Of a DNA stretch of 64,000 bases, positions 30,720 through 42,970 are shown piece after piece. The stretch lies in assembly GCA_034190875.2 (NCBI GenBank), contig CM067357.1, positions 18,664,313 to 18,728,312 on the forward strand. Direction: 5' to 3'. Every line of letters begins with the position of its first letter. The first letter of the stretch is position 1. Below the pieces are notes generated by a model, which saw only the letters and a program-made list of their open reading frames with translations, searched no databases and was not told the origin of the DNA. The stretch comes from Urechis unicinctus. Its lineage: Eukaryota > Annelida > Polychaeta > Xenopneusta > Urechidae. Both the position numbers and the translations under genes were made by a program.

Positions 30720-30910
30720 GGGAGTTTCAATTGGTTAGTTAATCTGCAAGATACTTCTACATTCCGTAACTTTGTTCTTTAATAGTTTCGTTAAGTGCAT
30801 CATGACACTACAATAATAGCGTGAGCTAAATGCATATGCAATGTATTATTGCCTCTGTAATAACGAGTGAACGCATTATTAGTGTTAACATAAGGTAATG
30901 TCTTCGCAAT
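30720..30910 (+). repeat. R1 repeat, copy G (fragment)
   Basis: This aligns with the reverse complement of 3,000-3,185 and with 55,735-55,875. Landmarks are GTGCATCATGACAC, AATAATAGCGTG, GCATATGCAATGT and GCCTCTGTAATAA. As at 26.2-26.4 kb, an R4 copy lies close by, which supports R4 and R1 belonging together. No further match was found in 30,911-31,224. Confidence 0.8.
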
Positions 30911-31593
30911 TCGGATTTTTCTCTTTGCGTCTCTTTTCCAATCGATATTCAAAGGACACTGGATTGAATTATTTCCCGAGATATAGATAGGCAGAATTGT
31001 TGGTCAAAGTTCAATCATTAATCAATATGCAGATAGCAACACAGCACAATTACTACAAGTAACGACAACAGAATAACAAACAAATTTTCATCCAAACATA
31101 TTGCTGAACATGTTACATATGTCTCATATTGTATTAACTGATCACACAGTGCCTCTGTGGGAACAAAGTTTTAGTTGTGGTGGTTCCCAAACTGAACCCT
31201 GAATATCGTTAGTGATTGATGTAGTTAGGCGGCAGGAGGATAGGATATGGTATAATAAACAAAATAGCTTGGATCACAGCAACGAAAGCAATCATGCAGT
31301 AATTCAGGCTTTTCAAATTCAAAACATATATGTAGTCATAACGGCGGTTTGGCAAAACTTCGATTAATCGCATCTTTATTTATCAATAACAATGTATTAT
31401 GATCAACAAGTCACTATTTAAACCTGTGGTAGGGATCACTTCATTACGAATCGAATGAATTAATTTATGCATCGCACCAACAAAACAACAGCTTATACTA
31501 CATCCAGTCACACATGTGTGTCAATGGCCGACATCCTAAGCTAGGAAGATAGTCCAAATAGCGCTTTAATAAAATGAGGGTTCCCCTCGCAAA

Positions 31594-31623
31594 TTTGATG
31601 GTTCGGTGTTTGATGGTTCGGTG
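31594..31623 (+). repeat. perfect 15-bp tandem duplication
   Basis: TTTGATGGTTCGGTG occurs twice head to tail. Being identical, it is younger than the surrounding repeat divergence. Confidence 0.95.
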
Positions 31624-32284
31624 TTCATCTTGAAGTTGTAACCACCAATGCGGATGCTGATTATATGCATTAGCTTGCCTAATCCGCTAGGCACCACCTA
31701 CACATTGCGGATTGCCTTATACACCATGAAGACAACCTAGTACCTGGCCGTCACTTCGTAGGCAACTGCCCTACCTAAATGGTCCAGCAAGCTGCATGCT
31801 CACATGACCAAAACAGTGCGCATAGGCAATGAGGGAACCAATTTTGAATTCATTTCTTTTCTGGCTACCTCATTTAACACATCCTTATCCCACCTGTGTT
31901 AAATGCCCATATGAAATTGAAAAGTATCTGGCGACAATCATAAATGATAGCATTCGTTTTCAATTATGTCATTTGTCTTCTTCTCCCTGCACATTCTAAG
32001 ATACCCAATATGGACAATTGGTATGATCTAATGAGAAGATATTAGGTCAGATTATCTAATAGGAAGCCAAATGATCGAATGTGTGTTCATGAATTGCGAG
32101 CTAGCGGTCGCCGAAGGGCAAGAAAAACCCCATTGTTTGCATTGTTGTGACCGCCAACTACGACTTTGTCTTGCTTATTAAATGGACATACTTTTGTTCG
32201 GGCTGATTGAAAAGGCTAGACACAGCATTCACATCGGTGAATAGTAGATTGTCCTTAACAATGCTACCATGCGATAACAATGGA

Positions 32285-32346
32285 AATAGCATTTACAGTG
32301 CTCACTTAACGGTGATGTGAACAATGCGGAACATGTAAATGCTATT
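32285..32346. repeat. perfect 13-bp inverted repeat
   Basis: AATAGCATTTACA at 32,285-32,297 is matched by TGTAAATGCTATT at 32,334-32,346 with 36 bases between. It lies inside R5 copy 1. Confidence 0.85.
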
Positions 32347-33335
32347 AATGCATATATGGTATTAAGCAGTAAATTTGCATTAAGCGCGACCAGCTGCAAT
32401 TTATAGACAAATGTCGCCCCATGCGTGATCCATCCTTTTATTCTTCAACGCTAGCGCACATGTGTTGCCGGAACTCCTTGCACAATGAGACACTTGAAAG
32501 AGTATTGGTTTAGGTAAATATTAACCATCGTGCGTGCGGTTAAAACGCGTTTGGACTATTTTGAACTGAATTTTTATGAATGGACTTCGCTGTAGCATAG
32601 CCTGTGATACCACTCCCGTAGCTTTAAATGTGCAGAACCAAGTCCATTTATACAGAAATATGTGGCCATCTGAGATAAGTACTGTCATTGTTTTCTCTAA
32701 GACCGCTAGCAACGGGACGTCTAACTTAATAACAGGATTAACGGTCTAGATATAACAATGAACAGCTATTGCTCAATGAACAGCGGTGGAATTGAGATGA
32801 ATGTACTTACGGGCAAAATTATTGGTCATGTCATTCATCAAGAAAGCTGATTCTGAGGTTTCATTGTGGGACATGTGTAGCCGAGCGGCTGCTAATTGAC
32901 AGGCGCGGAGTATGATGAGAATCTATTGCAAACGCTCGTCCTGTTTAGCATTGAATAGCACATGGATATGTTACAACAAGCATATTGAAGATTTAGCTAC
33001 AGGGTTTTACTTTCAACGTGCTCCTCATTCGTAATAGCTCAATTCATAGTTGCATATTTAAATAATTCGAACAAAATAATATAGCTTAAGGATCTATCTA
33101 ACAAAAATGGCAACAGAAATAACCTCTTTCAGAAACCTAACATGGCTGCATCTATAACAGTATTATGGAAAGACAAATACAGATTTATCTGCGTTACAAA
33201 CGCCAGACGTAATCAATAATTACAAATACCTATTCCTTGTTGATACAGGGAATTATAAAAACGTCTCCGTATAATTATTAACAGACCAGGCCAATCTGCA
33301 TTCGCCAAGTTACATTGATCAGTAGCGTTTATAGC

Positions 33336-34482
33336 TATGTGTGTATGTCTGCATGTATGTATGTATGTATGTATGTATGTATGTATGTATGTATGTATGT
33401 ATGTATGTATGTATGTATGTATGTATGTATGTATGTATGTATGTATGTATGTATGTATGTATGTATGTATGTATGTATGTATGTATGTATGTATGTATGT
33501 ATGTATGTATGTATGTATGTATGTATGTATGTATGTATGTATGTATGTATGTATGTCTGCATGTATGTCTGTATGTATGTATGTATGTATGTATGTATGT
33601 ATGTATGTATGTATGTATGTATGTATGTATGTATGTATGTATGTATGTATGTATGTATGTATGTATGTATGTATGTATGTATGTATGTATGTATGTTTGT
33701 ATGTAAATATGTGTGTATGTATGTAAGTAAGTAAGTATGTATGTATGTATGTCTGTGTATGTATGTATGTATGTATGTATGTATGTATGTATGTATGTCT
33801 GTATGTATGTATGTATGTTCTGTATGTATGTATGTATGTATGTATGTATGTATGTATGTCTGTATGTATGTATGTATGTCTGTCTGTATGTATGTCTGTC
33901 TGTCTGTCTGTATGTATGTATGTTTCTGTCTGTCTGTCTGTATGTCTGTCTGTTCTGTCTGTATGTCTGTCTGTATGTATGTCTGTATGTCTGTATGTAT
34001 GTATGTCTGTATGTCTGTATGTATGTATGTATGTATGTCTGTCTCTGTATGTATGTATGTATGTATGTATGTATGTATGTATGTATGTATGTATGTATGT
34101 ATGTATGTATGTATGTATGTATGTATGTATGTATGTCTGTATGTATGTATGTATGTATGTATGTATGTCTGTATGTATGTGTATGTATGTATGTATGTGT
34201 ATGTGTATGTATGTATGTATGTATGTATGTATGTATGTATGTATGTGTATGTATGTATGTATGTATGTATGTATGTATGTATGTATGTATGTATGTATGT
34301 ATGTATGTGTATGTATGTATGTATGTATGTATGTATGTATGTATGTATGTATGTATGTATGTATGTATGTATGTATGTATGTATGTATGTATGTATGTAT
34401 GTATGTATGTATGTATGTATGTATGTATGTATGTATGTATGTATGTATGTATGTATGTATGTATGTATGTATGCATGTATGC
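33336..34482 (+). repeat. (ATGT)n microsatellite, about 1.15 kb
   Basis: Long runs of ATGT with a variant core between about 33,720 and 34,160 rich in CTGT units, AAGT runs and single-base indels. The outer parts are nearly pure. Because the four-base unit has no stop on either strand and four is not a multiple of three, every frame reads the same cycle: M-Y-V-C forward, T-Y-I-H reverse. This explains reverse frames of 400 and 430 residues. They are not genes. Confidence 0.98.
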
Positions 34483-35357
34483 ATTTTTAGAGAATCCTTT
34501 GGCAAGCGATACAGATTGCATATTTCAAATTAGTTTTTTAGAATGGTCGGCCCTTCAATGGCGCAGAACCCAAATGCTTTGTTCTTATCTTGACTGCAAG
34601 CTAAGCTCACGGTCATCATAAAAGTTAAAAACTAGTATCTCGAATAACTCAGTTAATAATAGTCGTATCATTATTTAATTAACAACATTTTATAGCTCAG
34701 TCATATTGTAGACTTTATCACAGAATATATATAAAGACTTCAAACCAGCAGTTTGTCCAAGCGCTGCATGTCGTAGAATCGTATTATTGGTTAGATTGGC
34801 AATATAAATTTCATGAATATTGCAAGAGAATATAATACCGTCAATAAATGTCTGATGGTATCAAATATTGGGTCACCTGTTCTCCATGACAGCTTTAGAA
34901 GCATAACGATACATCTCTCGATTCTATTTTCGTAATCAGTTATATTGCTTCCAAAACACATATAACGTAGTTATTTAGATTCTACAAATATGAAAAATAG
35001 CTTGGCAATTGGCCTAAGTGCTATTGTAGGTGCGATAACAAAGGCATCAACACTATGCAATCGGGTATAGCTTTCAATGCAACATATGGGAGTATGTTTA
35101 AGCTATACAAGTTCAAAGACGAAGTGTCCCACGAAATTGGAAACAAAGTTGAATAGACAACTGTGTTCATGCACGGAATTTTCAATGTAATTATGAATAA
35201 CTATTGCAAAAGCTGATTTAAGGATTAGCTGTGATTATTAATAGTGCTAAATGGCCATAAAGGTGCATATGTTGACCACAATACCAAAAATATGCTCTTC
35301 TCTATTGCTGTTTGACTCACAAAATCAATGACATGGTATGTAAACCCAACGGATACT
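34483..35357. other. unassigned DNA, no gene seen
   Basis: AT-rich sequence without partner, domain or notable structure. Confidence 0.5.
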
Positions 35358-35712
35358 AAATGAGCGACCGTTTTAGTTCTTCATGGTGTGCATTAGAAGA
35401 CTGTAAGGCAATATTTGCTGCTGAACAATGGATGATATATCATTATTCAGAAAACCGTTTCTCATGAAGATTTTATATCCGCAGCTTTATGATCCCCTTT
35501 TTTATATATTATTTAAAGCTGGTCGTTGGTCGCACACAAATTACATGTGATTTGTAAAATCCATGTACTTGACCATATAACTTAAATGTGATGACGTTGC
35601 AGTACTACCAGCGTCCAATTGCATTACATCCGGATTTCATCACCCCTAAGCATTTAAAGATTGATTGCTTTCACTTATTTTCATTCGCATTTCGTCTGAG
35701 CCCCCCGTCATA
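35358..35712 (+). repeat. R6 repeat, copy 1
   Basis: This aligns in the same orientation with 62,447-62,818. Both begin ATGAGCGACCGTTT and share GTGATGACGTTGCA, ACCAGCGTC and CGGATTT. The far copy has about 20 extra bases before the GTGATGACG block. No shared open frame is present. Confidence 0.88.
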
Positions 35713-36715
35713 TACATAATTACTTAGACAGATTGTTGTTCTTTCCTGCCAATCAATGGTTTATCCGGTAAAAACGACGACGCCGGCCATATTTTTCTGG
35801 AAGTAAACTTTTTTTAGAAGGCACGGAATAAATTACGGCTTTATTATTTAGCTAGTTTATTACCTTAGCAGGAGAACAATTGGCAGTTATCATTTCCCCT
35901 GAGGTTTACCAGTATCACCATCCACCATGTGCCTCTTGAGACGATGCTTGATTCGTAATGCTGTAAACCGAGCTAAATTGCCAAAATATAGCGGAAGGAC
36001 GCCGGGTCGCTGCTTTCAAAGAGCAAATATCAATAAATTACAGATGATTTGGTGTTCCTACATCCAGAAAGGCTTTTGCTCGAGTTTTGTTATTTACTAC
36101 AAAACTTGGAAACAACTTTTGATATCCTCATAACGCGAACCGAATGACTTATTAGCTTGCGTGCGGAACAGGAAAAATAACTGGGTCATTCCAGTTTTCG
36201 AAGCACATATATACCGTTGTGGTTTTTTTAATTGCATTTGTGTGTTCTTTGTGAATAAGACGGATAGGATACAAACTTCTGTCAATCTTGCTTTGACACT
36301 GATCTTTTATTATTAAATTTGTCTTTGATTTTCTGTCATTGAAAAACACACACAGGGTTATAGGTTCATTCTGCATCAAAAGTCCGCGGGATAATACTCT
36401 GCTAGATAACGAACCTGGCTAACGTCATATTCTAGGATTATTGAGTTGTTTATATGCTGGTAGACACAGTAAAAGGTGTTAACAACATGCACCATACATT
36501 AGTCTATTAAGGCTTAGACTGGGACGGATAGGGAGTTGAAAATCGCGAGCTTAGTTCAAAACATTATATGTGTGTACAATAGTATCATTCAGCTAATATG
36601 AATTCGATAATACCTCGAGATCGTCCATTGAATAGGTTGCTACCTTGGCAGCTGAGGTCACAAAATAGGGAATAAATGTTGCTGCAAAAACCACCATGAG
36701 CCCTTTTATGCAACG
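35713..36715. other. unassigned DNA, no gene seen
   Basis: Short frames at 35,927-36,133 (plus) and 36,152-36,379 (minus) carry no recognisable domain. No partner was found in the window. Confidence 0.5.
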
Positions 36716-37265
36716 CGCAGTTGCTTGTGGTCTGACTCGTCGGATAACGGTTGCTTTTTATCTATCGCATATAATGGCACGCCAGTCATATTGCTAAGCA
36801 AAGTATTGTGCCATAGAGTGGTTTCGTGTGTGATGATCCTAACGTGATGATATGGAAAAGGACGTCACATACCTCTGTCACTGTCTAAACCGCTTCATCA
36901 CATCAATTTGACAGCGTGCATTGCTGAATTACTGATCCATTATCAATTTTAGCTGGATAAAATTTTCACAACATCCACATTAAAGGGGGATATACTGTTC
37001 GACTAGCGCCTCGACTCTTTGCATTGCATCACTGATAAAGCATTTGTTATTGCACGTATGACTATTTCTGGACACTTTGGGGTTATTATATGGATGCGTG
37101 ACGTTCGACTGCGTTGCAAAATCAGCGACACCGGTTGTTTTTACTTCGTTAGCAATGCAACGCCATTGTTGTGAGCGCGTGCAGTGAGCATTTATCTTTA
37201 ATTGCCTGAACAACGTATTATTTGACACAAATGGCTTTGTCATAAATGGTGCCGCTGCACAAGGT
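36716..37265 (+). repeat. R10 repeat, copy 2
   Basis: Partner of 23,935-24,600; see that entry for landmarks. The R1 copy that follows R10 at 24,660 is not present here; the next recognised repeat is R3 at 37,656. Confidence 0.8.
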
Positions 37266-37655
37266 TAAATTTCTTCATATTGGTGATATACTGAAACTGC
37301 GTTATAAACAAATTTTGCGCGAAGACGTCGATGTCTAGAAGCAAAACTGGTAGAAAGGGTTGTTGTGTGTTGGTTCTATCGATATGATTGTATGCTCCTA
37401 TCGAGCGGGCTAACGTTTACATTAATGCACTCATTTTCATGAAGACCGTGACCTATTATGTTTTGATTAAACCAGGTGTGACGACATCTGGCGTTAACCA
37501 TAAGTGCAAAACAGTTGCTAAATGGGGTGTATGCGATGTATGCACAGTATGTAGAGTGCCTGTCACCTGCAAAGTTTTTTCAATGAACTCGAGGTAAATC
37601 CCTAACTGTTAGCTTACATTTGTTCGTCCATGCTCTTTAACGCTGTGTTGCTGTA
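37266..37655. other. unassigned DNA, no gene seen
   Basis: No supported feature. A 69-residue frame at 37,388-37,597 is cysteine-rich in its second half (CDVCTVCRVPVTC) but has no partner and no supporting signals. Confidence 0.45.
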
Positions 37656-37945
37656 ATTGCTTTTTTGGTTATGTCCAAAAACGGTTGGTTTTGTGCTATG
37701 TTACAAAATAGTTGGTTTTGTCCCTAATACCCGAACTATTTTGGTACACCCTTTTTGTACACAAAATATATAAGTTCAGTAAAACAATGAGAATGAAAAA
37801 TAAGTTTACCAAACCGAAGCATGTTGCTAACCGACCAACCGAAAAGCAAGAAATGATCATCATATTACACATATGTTTTGTCGCCTCCTATGTCTCAAAA
37901 TGGTTGTTTTTTTTGCTACATGTCCAAAATAGCCGCATTCGTATG
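37656..37945 (+). repeat. R3 repeat, copy 3, next to (TA)n
   Basis: Degenerate short units (CAAAAACGGTTGGTTTTGT, CAAAATAGTTGGTTTTGTC) are followed by GAACTATTTTGGTACACC at about 37,733. After a spacer come CAAAATGGTTGTTTTTTTTG (about 37,897) and CCAAAATAGCCGCATT just before the TA array. The order of parts matches the copy at 19,550. Confidence 0.78.
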
Positions 37946-38163
37946 TGTATATATATATATCTATTTATATATATATATATAAATATACGTACGTATATAT
38001 ATATATATATACATATATAATCATATATATATAGTATATATATATATATATATATGCATGTACATATATATATGGATGTGTATATGTATATATATAAGGG
38101 TATATATTATATATATATATATAAAATATGAAGCATACATATGTATATCTCTTCATATATAAA

Positions 38164-38209
<46 letters not shown>

Positions 38210-38236
38210 TATATATATATATATATATATATATAG

Positions 38237-38270
<34 letters not shown>

Positions 38271-38276
38271 TATATA

Positions 38277-38315
<39 letters not shown>

Positions 38316-38325
38316 ATATATATAC
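37946..38325. repeat. composite (TA)n microsatellite
   Basis: About 380 bases. The left half carries many interruptions (ACGTACG, CATGTACA, GGATGTG, AAGGG) and the right half is purer TA with GATA and AATA breaks. It starts at the end of an R3 copy. Confidence 0.96.
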
Positions 38326-39445
38326 GCATATGGCCAGCTCAATATGCCAAAGTCTACAGATTCAATTGAATACCTAAATAGCTACAGTTCATGAACGTCT
38401 ACGATCAACAATCCGAAGATGTACGGTATAATGCTAGAGCAGCGAAACAAAGGCTAGGGTAAAAAAAAACAGTCGTTGTTCACACAACTGGTTTGCGTTA
38501 TTCACTTCAGACCGAGCCCATATGCAGGTGAACTATATTAAACGCCATGTCATCGATCATGAAATGCCTTTTAGCACTCATTTACTGTAAAATATATTAC
38601 GAAAAGGCGCTGCACATATCATATCGGGCTCATCTGTAATAGGTAGATGTGTGCATCACGTTGGGCATGATTGCATTTACAGGCGATGAATTATTAGACA
38701 AAACACGAGTTACATTATATCAAACTCACATCGCATTCAAACACATGTAGCTTCACCTGTTATGTACGCCATAAATTTTTCACACGTCCATACAGCTTTC
38801 TGTAACTATAGAATCAGGATCAACTGCAATTATAATGCCATAGCACAACATTAAATTGCCTAGACAAGAATGGTTAATCAATATTATCGGAACTCATTGT
38901 TCATATTTTATGATTGTTTAGATGTAACGAAAACACACCGTACAACGTCGCCGTTTATAACGGATTACATTATGCAAGTCTATAGTAATCACATTACGTA
39001 TTACAATGGATGTTGTCCCTGTACCCATATTAGAAATGTTGCTGGTTGTTATATATATCCTATCACATATGCATTGCATTACAAATAATCGACAAAATAT
39101 GTGAACAGGAAGGCTGACGTTATATCGATATTTACGACTAAACTAAAATAAGTCACCCATCCGAAATTGCAGAAAAGATTTCATGATCGAAGGGGTTTTA
39201 AGGGCTCAATGTATGGCTGTTACAGAAAGGATGTCTGCATGCAAATGTCCTAAACTTTGTCATGGCGCTTATGTATACAGGGTTTACGACCAACGCGTGT
39301 TATATTGGCGTATCATCACCAAACAAATAGGCTTAATCGTTCGAGATAAATTTTCGTATGTCATGGCTTGCAATGAAGCATCAGAAACCCCATAAGCTAA
39401 TATGATACAAAGACGACCATATATTTTTATGCTGATATGTTTTGT

Positions 39446-39478
<33 letters not shown>

Positions 39479-39756
39479 TGACATTTATTTCAAACAAACA
39501 GTTCCTTTTATGGACGTGTTATGAAAAGCAATGTAATCATTAACCCCACTTTCCTCACGAGATGGTTACTCTATATTATATATAACCCCCACTGACACCT
39601 AATCACAGATTAACACATTCATACAGTCGCCACATTCGCTTACTTAATTATCAACTCAGTGGTTATATTATTTCTTTCTAACCCATTCCTTGATTGCACA
39701 GCAGTCGTGATTAGACAAACAACATGTCCAAGTATAAGAGTGTTTCGCGTTTTTGT
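38326..39756. other. unassigned DNA with a short TA tract
   Basis: No gene seen. A (TA)n tract of about 26 bases lies at 39,447-39,472. Frames at 38,870-39,088 and 39,183-39,395 are short and unsupported. Confidence 0.5.
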
Positions 39757-40260
39757 GGAGGACAGAATAGGATATGGTGACAAATATAGCAAAAGGAAAT
39801 AATCATGAAGTAATTGTGGATGTCAAATTCAAATATATATGTGGCTTCAAATGTGCCGAAGCATGTCAAACTATGCAGCCATATGTACATATAGTAGATA
39901 ATTACTGTCATTTTGTGCTCCTAGGCCGATAGTAATGTGACGATATGCTTAATAACAGGATTTATGGTCAATATATATCATTATAACTTAAGCTATTACT
40001 CAATGAATAACAGTGGAATTGAGATAAATGTACTTGCGGGCAACATTATTAGCAATGTCATTCATACAAGAGAGTGTCGCAGTGTCACCGTGGGACATGT
40101 CTAGTCGGGGAGCTGCACACTATGTGGAAATAGCATCGTTCAGAATCTATACATGTCTGCTTTTACATCATTATTATAGAATCGCGAACATAGATTTATC
40201 TGCGTTACAAACGCCAGACGTAAACACATTCTAAATTGGCGAACGTCTCTGCATGATTAT
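39757..40260 (+). repeat. R5 repeat, copy 2 (internally deleted)
   Basis: This aligns with both ends of the 31,225-33,270 copy and lacks the roughly 1.4 kb between. Landmarks are ATAGGATATGGT near the start, TTAATAACAGGATT, GTGGAATTGAGAT, GTGGGACATGT, and the exact block at about 40,193-40,220. Confidence 0.82.
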
Positions 40261-42596
40261 GTTTATTGCCATAATGTGCTGGCTGATGAGTATTGAAAAC
40301 ATTGCTTGATTATTCATATTTGTCAGTATAAAACATCCATGCTAAAACAGATGCAGATTGACATTTTACTGAAGTCCAAAGAACAGCGATCCGCAATTGC
40401 AGATGTACGAGGTGGTATCACCGGCAAGTATGATTATGGAGCCAAGCCTAATGCACAAATAATTACAGTTTGCACTATAATATTACGCTTCATGGAAATT
40501 GTTGCTTAGCATTAAGGTATTATTTACCATTCTCTGCAATTATACTATGTCATTTGGAATTTCATATAATCATCATATATAATAACATAACAAGATACCA
40601 TGATTTTTGTAAAGTCTATGCAATCAACACACCTGCATGTGACGTAAATAAATAGAGACTTGAGAGCTGTGACGTAACGAAGAACGCAGACTTTTCGACA
40701 AGCAACTTTTTTGGCCTAAATCCATTTGTTGTTCTGGCGGTACATGGGATGTACCATCACTCTTTGAGATATTAATAGAAATGTATGTTTCTTCAAGTCA
40801 TACAGATTGCTAAAACGATATTTCCGAATGATAGACATCAGCAAACAGTATCTTGCAGCGCTTTGAAAATGTTTCGTCAGACACGTCAGACGTGGTTAGA
40901 TTATATCCAGCAGGCATGTAGGCAGATAGATTCACTTGCTAAACACATCAGCTATTGATCAAAAGATATAGGGACGGCATTAGATGGTTCCCATTAGGGT
41001 CATGCATTTGAGCCTCATTAACATCAAACCATATGTAGTATGCCCAGAAAGTCACAGACGCTAGGGAAAGCACAGTGGCATCAACTGGACGTCATATTCG
41101 TCGCCATGATTTGTTAGAACCTAACTTTATTGGATTTGACGCAGGCAATTCGCCGAGGGTATTTAACTTTCATGTACTTGCTCTCGGACATTATTGGTTC
41201 TCCGCTGCTTGCGCTTACTACGGTGTCTATAAGTGTTGCAATATCGGATAACTGCGCTTGAAACAGAAGTATTATTTAATGGATTTGATACAATCTGTCG
41301 TTTGGTAGATGGCTGATGTTGGCGACGCAAATAATGTTCTTAGTTCTAACTAAGAGTATTGGCTCTATCTCTCAACTACTGCAATGCATTTCATACCGAG
41401 AAATGATATAATATACCAGGTGGGTAAGAGTCAAATATTGTACCAGTGATCGTACCATTTATGCTGACGGATTTTCCATTTATATGGTCCCTTCTGTTAA
41501 TTTGATCTGTTGATAGATCACAATGCGCGTTAACATGTGTGCATAGTGTCGATTGCAACGTGGGAGAAAACCATTCACAGTAAAAGCATCATGAAATGAT
41601 GAGGAATGGTCCATTGCAACATTATCGGTTATATATGAATATTCACGCTCGTGCTGCTTCTTGCAGGGTAAAGCACAGACAAGCGCTCGAAACGGCTGAT
41701 CATGGAATTTCAAGACCCGGGTGATTTCACGCCTGGTGAATAAATGCATTGACAAGGTACAATGCGAGTTAGTTTAGCAAAACATGACTGATAACACCCT
41801 CTTTAATACACTTTGTGAGCAAAATGTAAAGGATAACCTTGCTTTCTTTGATATGTTGCCAAAACTATGCTTCATGCAACCGCCATCAAAGCTAACTTGA
41901 TTGTCACCATGTATGCCACATGCTTGGTTATCTAGATAATCTATATTTTATAGCAAATATCATTGCTGTGACAGTGTATTGGATGAAGTATTGTATTTGC
42001 TTACTTACGCGTTTATATAAATGGGATCGATTGTGATAATCAAACTCGTGTTAAAAATGTGGATATGTTGATAGGGTGGGTTATAAATATAAGCGTTTTC
42101 CTGAAAGAAGCCGATGCATGTTTAAATCAGTACATTTACATTTATGACCTGTCATCGGTCTCAAGAACAAAACCATCCACGCAAGCGTGTACTATATATG
42201 TCAGGTCTCAGGTGGAGGTTGTTTGCTATTAGGCTACTTTACTATTCAATGACAACACAATTATTATTTGATGAACCCTTTGAGTTCAGTCATCTTTGAT
42301 GAAACTTTACGTTACTTGAGTGATATATTCGGAAAAAATCGTCCGCTATGCTTTATTGACAATTAGAATCAAATGTTTCTGAGAGGATTGAGGTTGAAGG
42401 TTTGTATTGTAGGGTAGAAATCGATTTTGTGCAGTCATCAAAGCAAATGGAATGAACATACATTTTCACTGATTATCCGATATCCATCCATCATCAATAA
42501 AGATGAAGTTTCGGTCCATTAAATGATGACACGACCTATCACGTTTATGTCAATGTTTGGCAGTAGTCTAGTATAATATTGCAAACACAAGGGTTA

Positions 42597-42597
<1 letters not shown>
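40261..42597. other. unassigned DNA, no gene seen
   Basis: No partner or domain recognised in 2.3 kb. The longest frame (41,480-41,755, minus, 91 residues) is unremarkable. Confidence 0.5.
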
Positions 42598-42684
<87 letters not shown>

Positions 42685-42894
42685 TATATATATATCTCTA
42701 GATATATATATCTCTATAGATATACATCATATATATATATGTACATAATTATATATATATATCTATATATATATATATATATAGGTATATGATTATGTAT
42801 AAATATAAATATACATATATATATAAATATATACATATATATACATATATGTTTATATATATGTATATATACATATATATATTTATACAATTAA

Positions 42895-42960
<66 letters not shown>

Positions 42961-42970
42961 TATATTATAT
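42598..42970. repeat. composite (TA)n microsatellite
   Basis: About 370 bases. Pure TA on the left (42,600-42,680) gives way to palindromic interruptions (GATATATATATCTCTAGATA), then a zone rich in CATA, TGTA and AAATA, and a second pure TA stretch at 42,902-42,952. Confidence 0.96.

Larger units (their letters stand above)
31225..33270 (+). repeat. R5 repeat, copy 1 (longest)
   Basis: The left part (31,225-31,345) aligns with 39,757-39,870. The middle (31,325-31,570) aligns with 60,535-60,760, sharing GGGATCACTT and the strings around it. The right part (32,715-33,270) aligns with 39,940-40,260, including the identical GATTTATCTGCGTTACAAAC at about 33,181 and 40,193. All copies have the same orientation. 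The central 31,570-32,715 has no partner here. No coding frame is shared among the copies. Confidence 0.8.

Noticed and set aside
33213..34621. Reading frames of 249-430 residues with MYVC or TYIH cycles on both strands
   Set aside because: They are the direct result of a stop-free tetranucleotide repeat and carry no non-repeat coding sequence with recognisable content.
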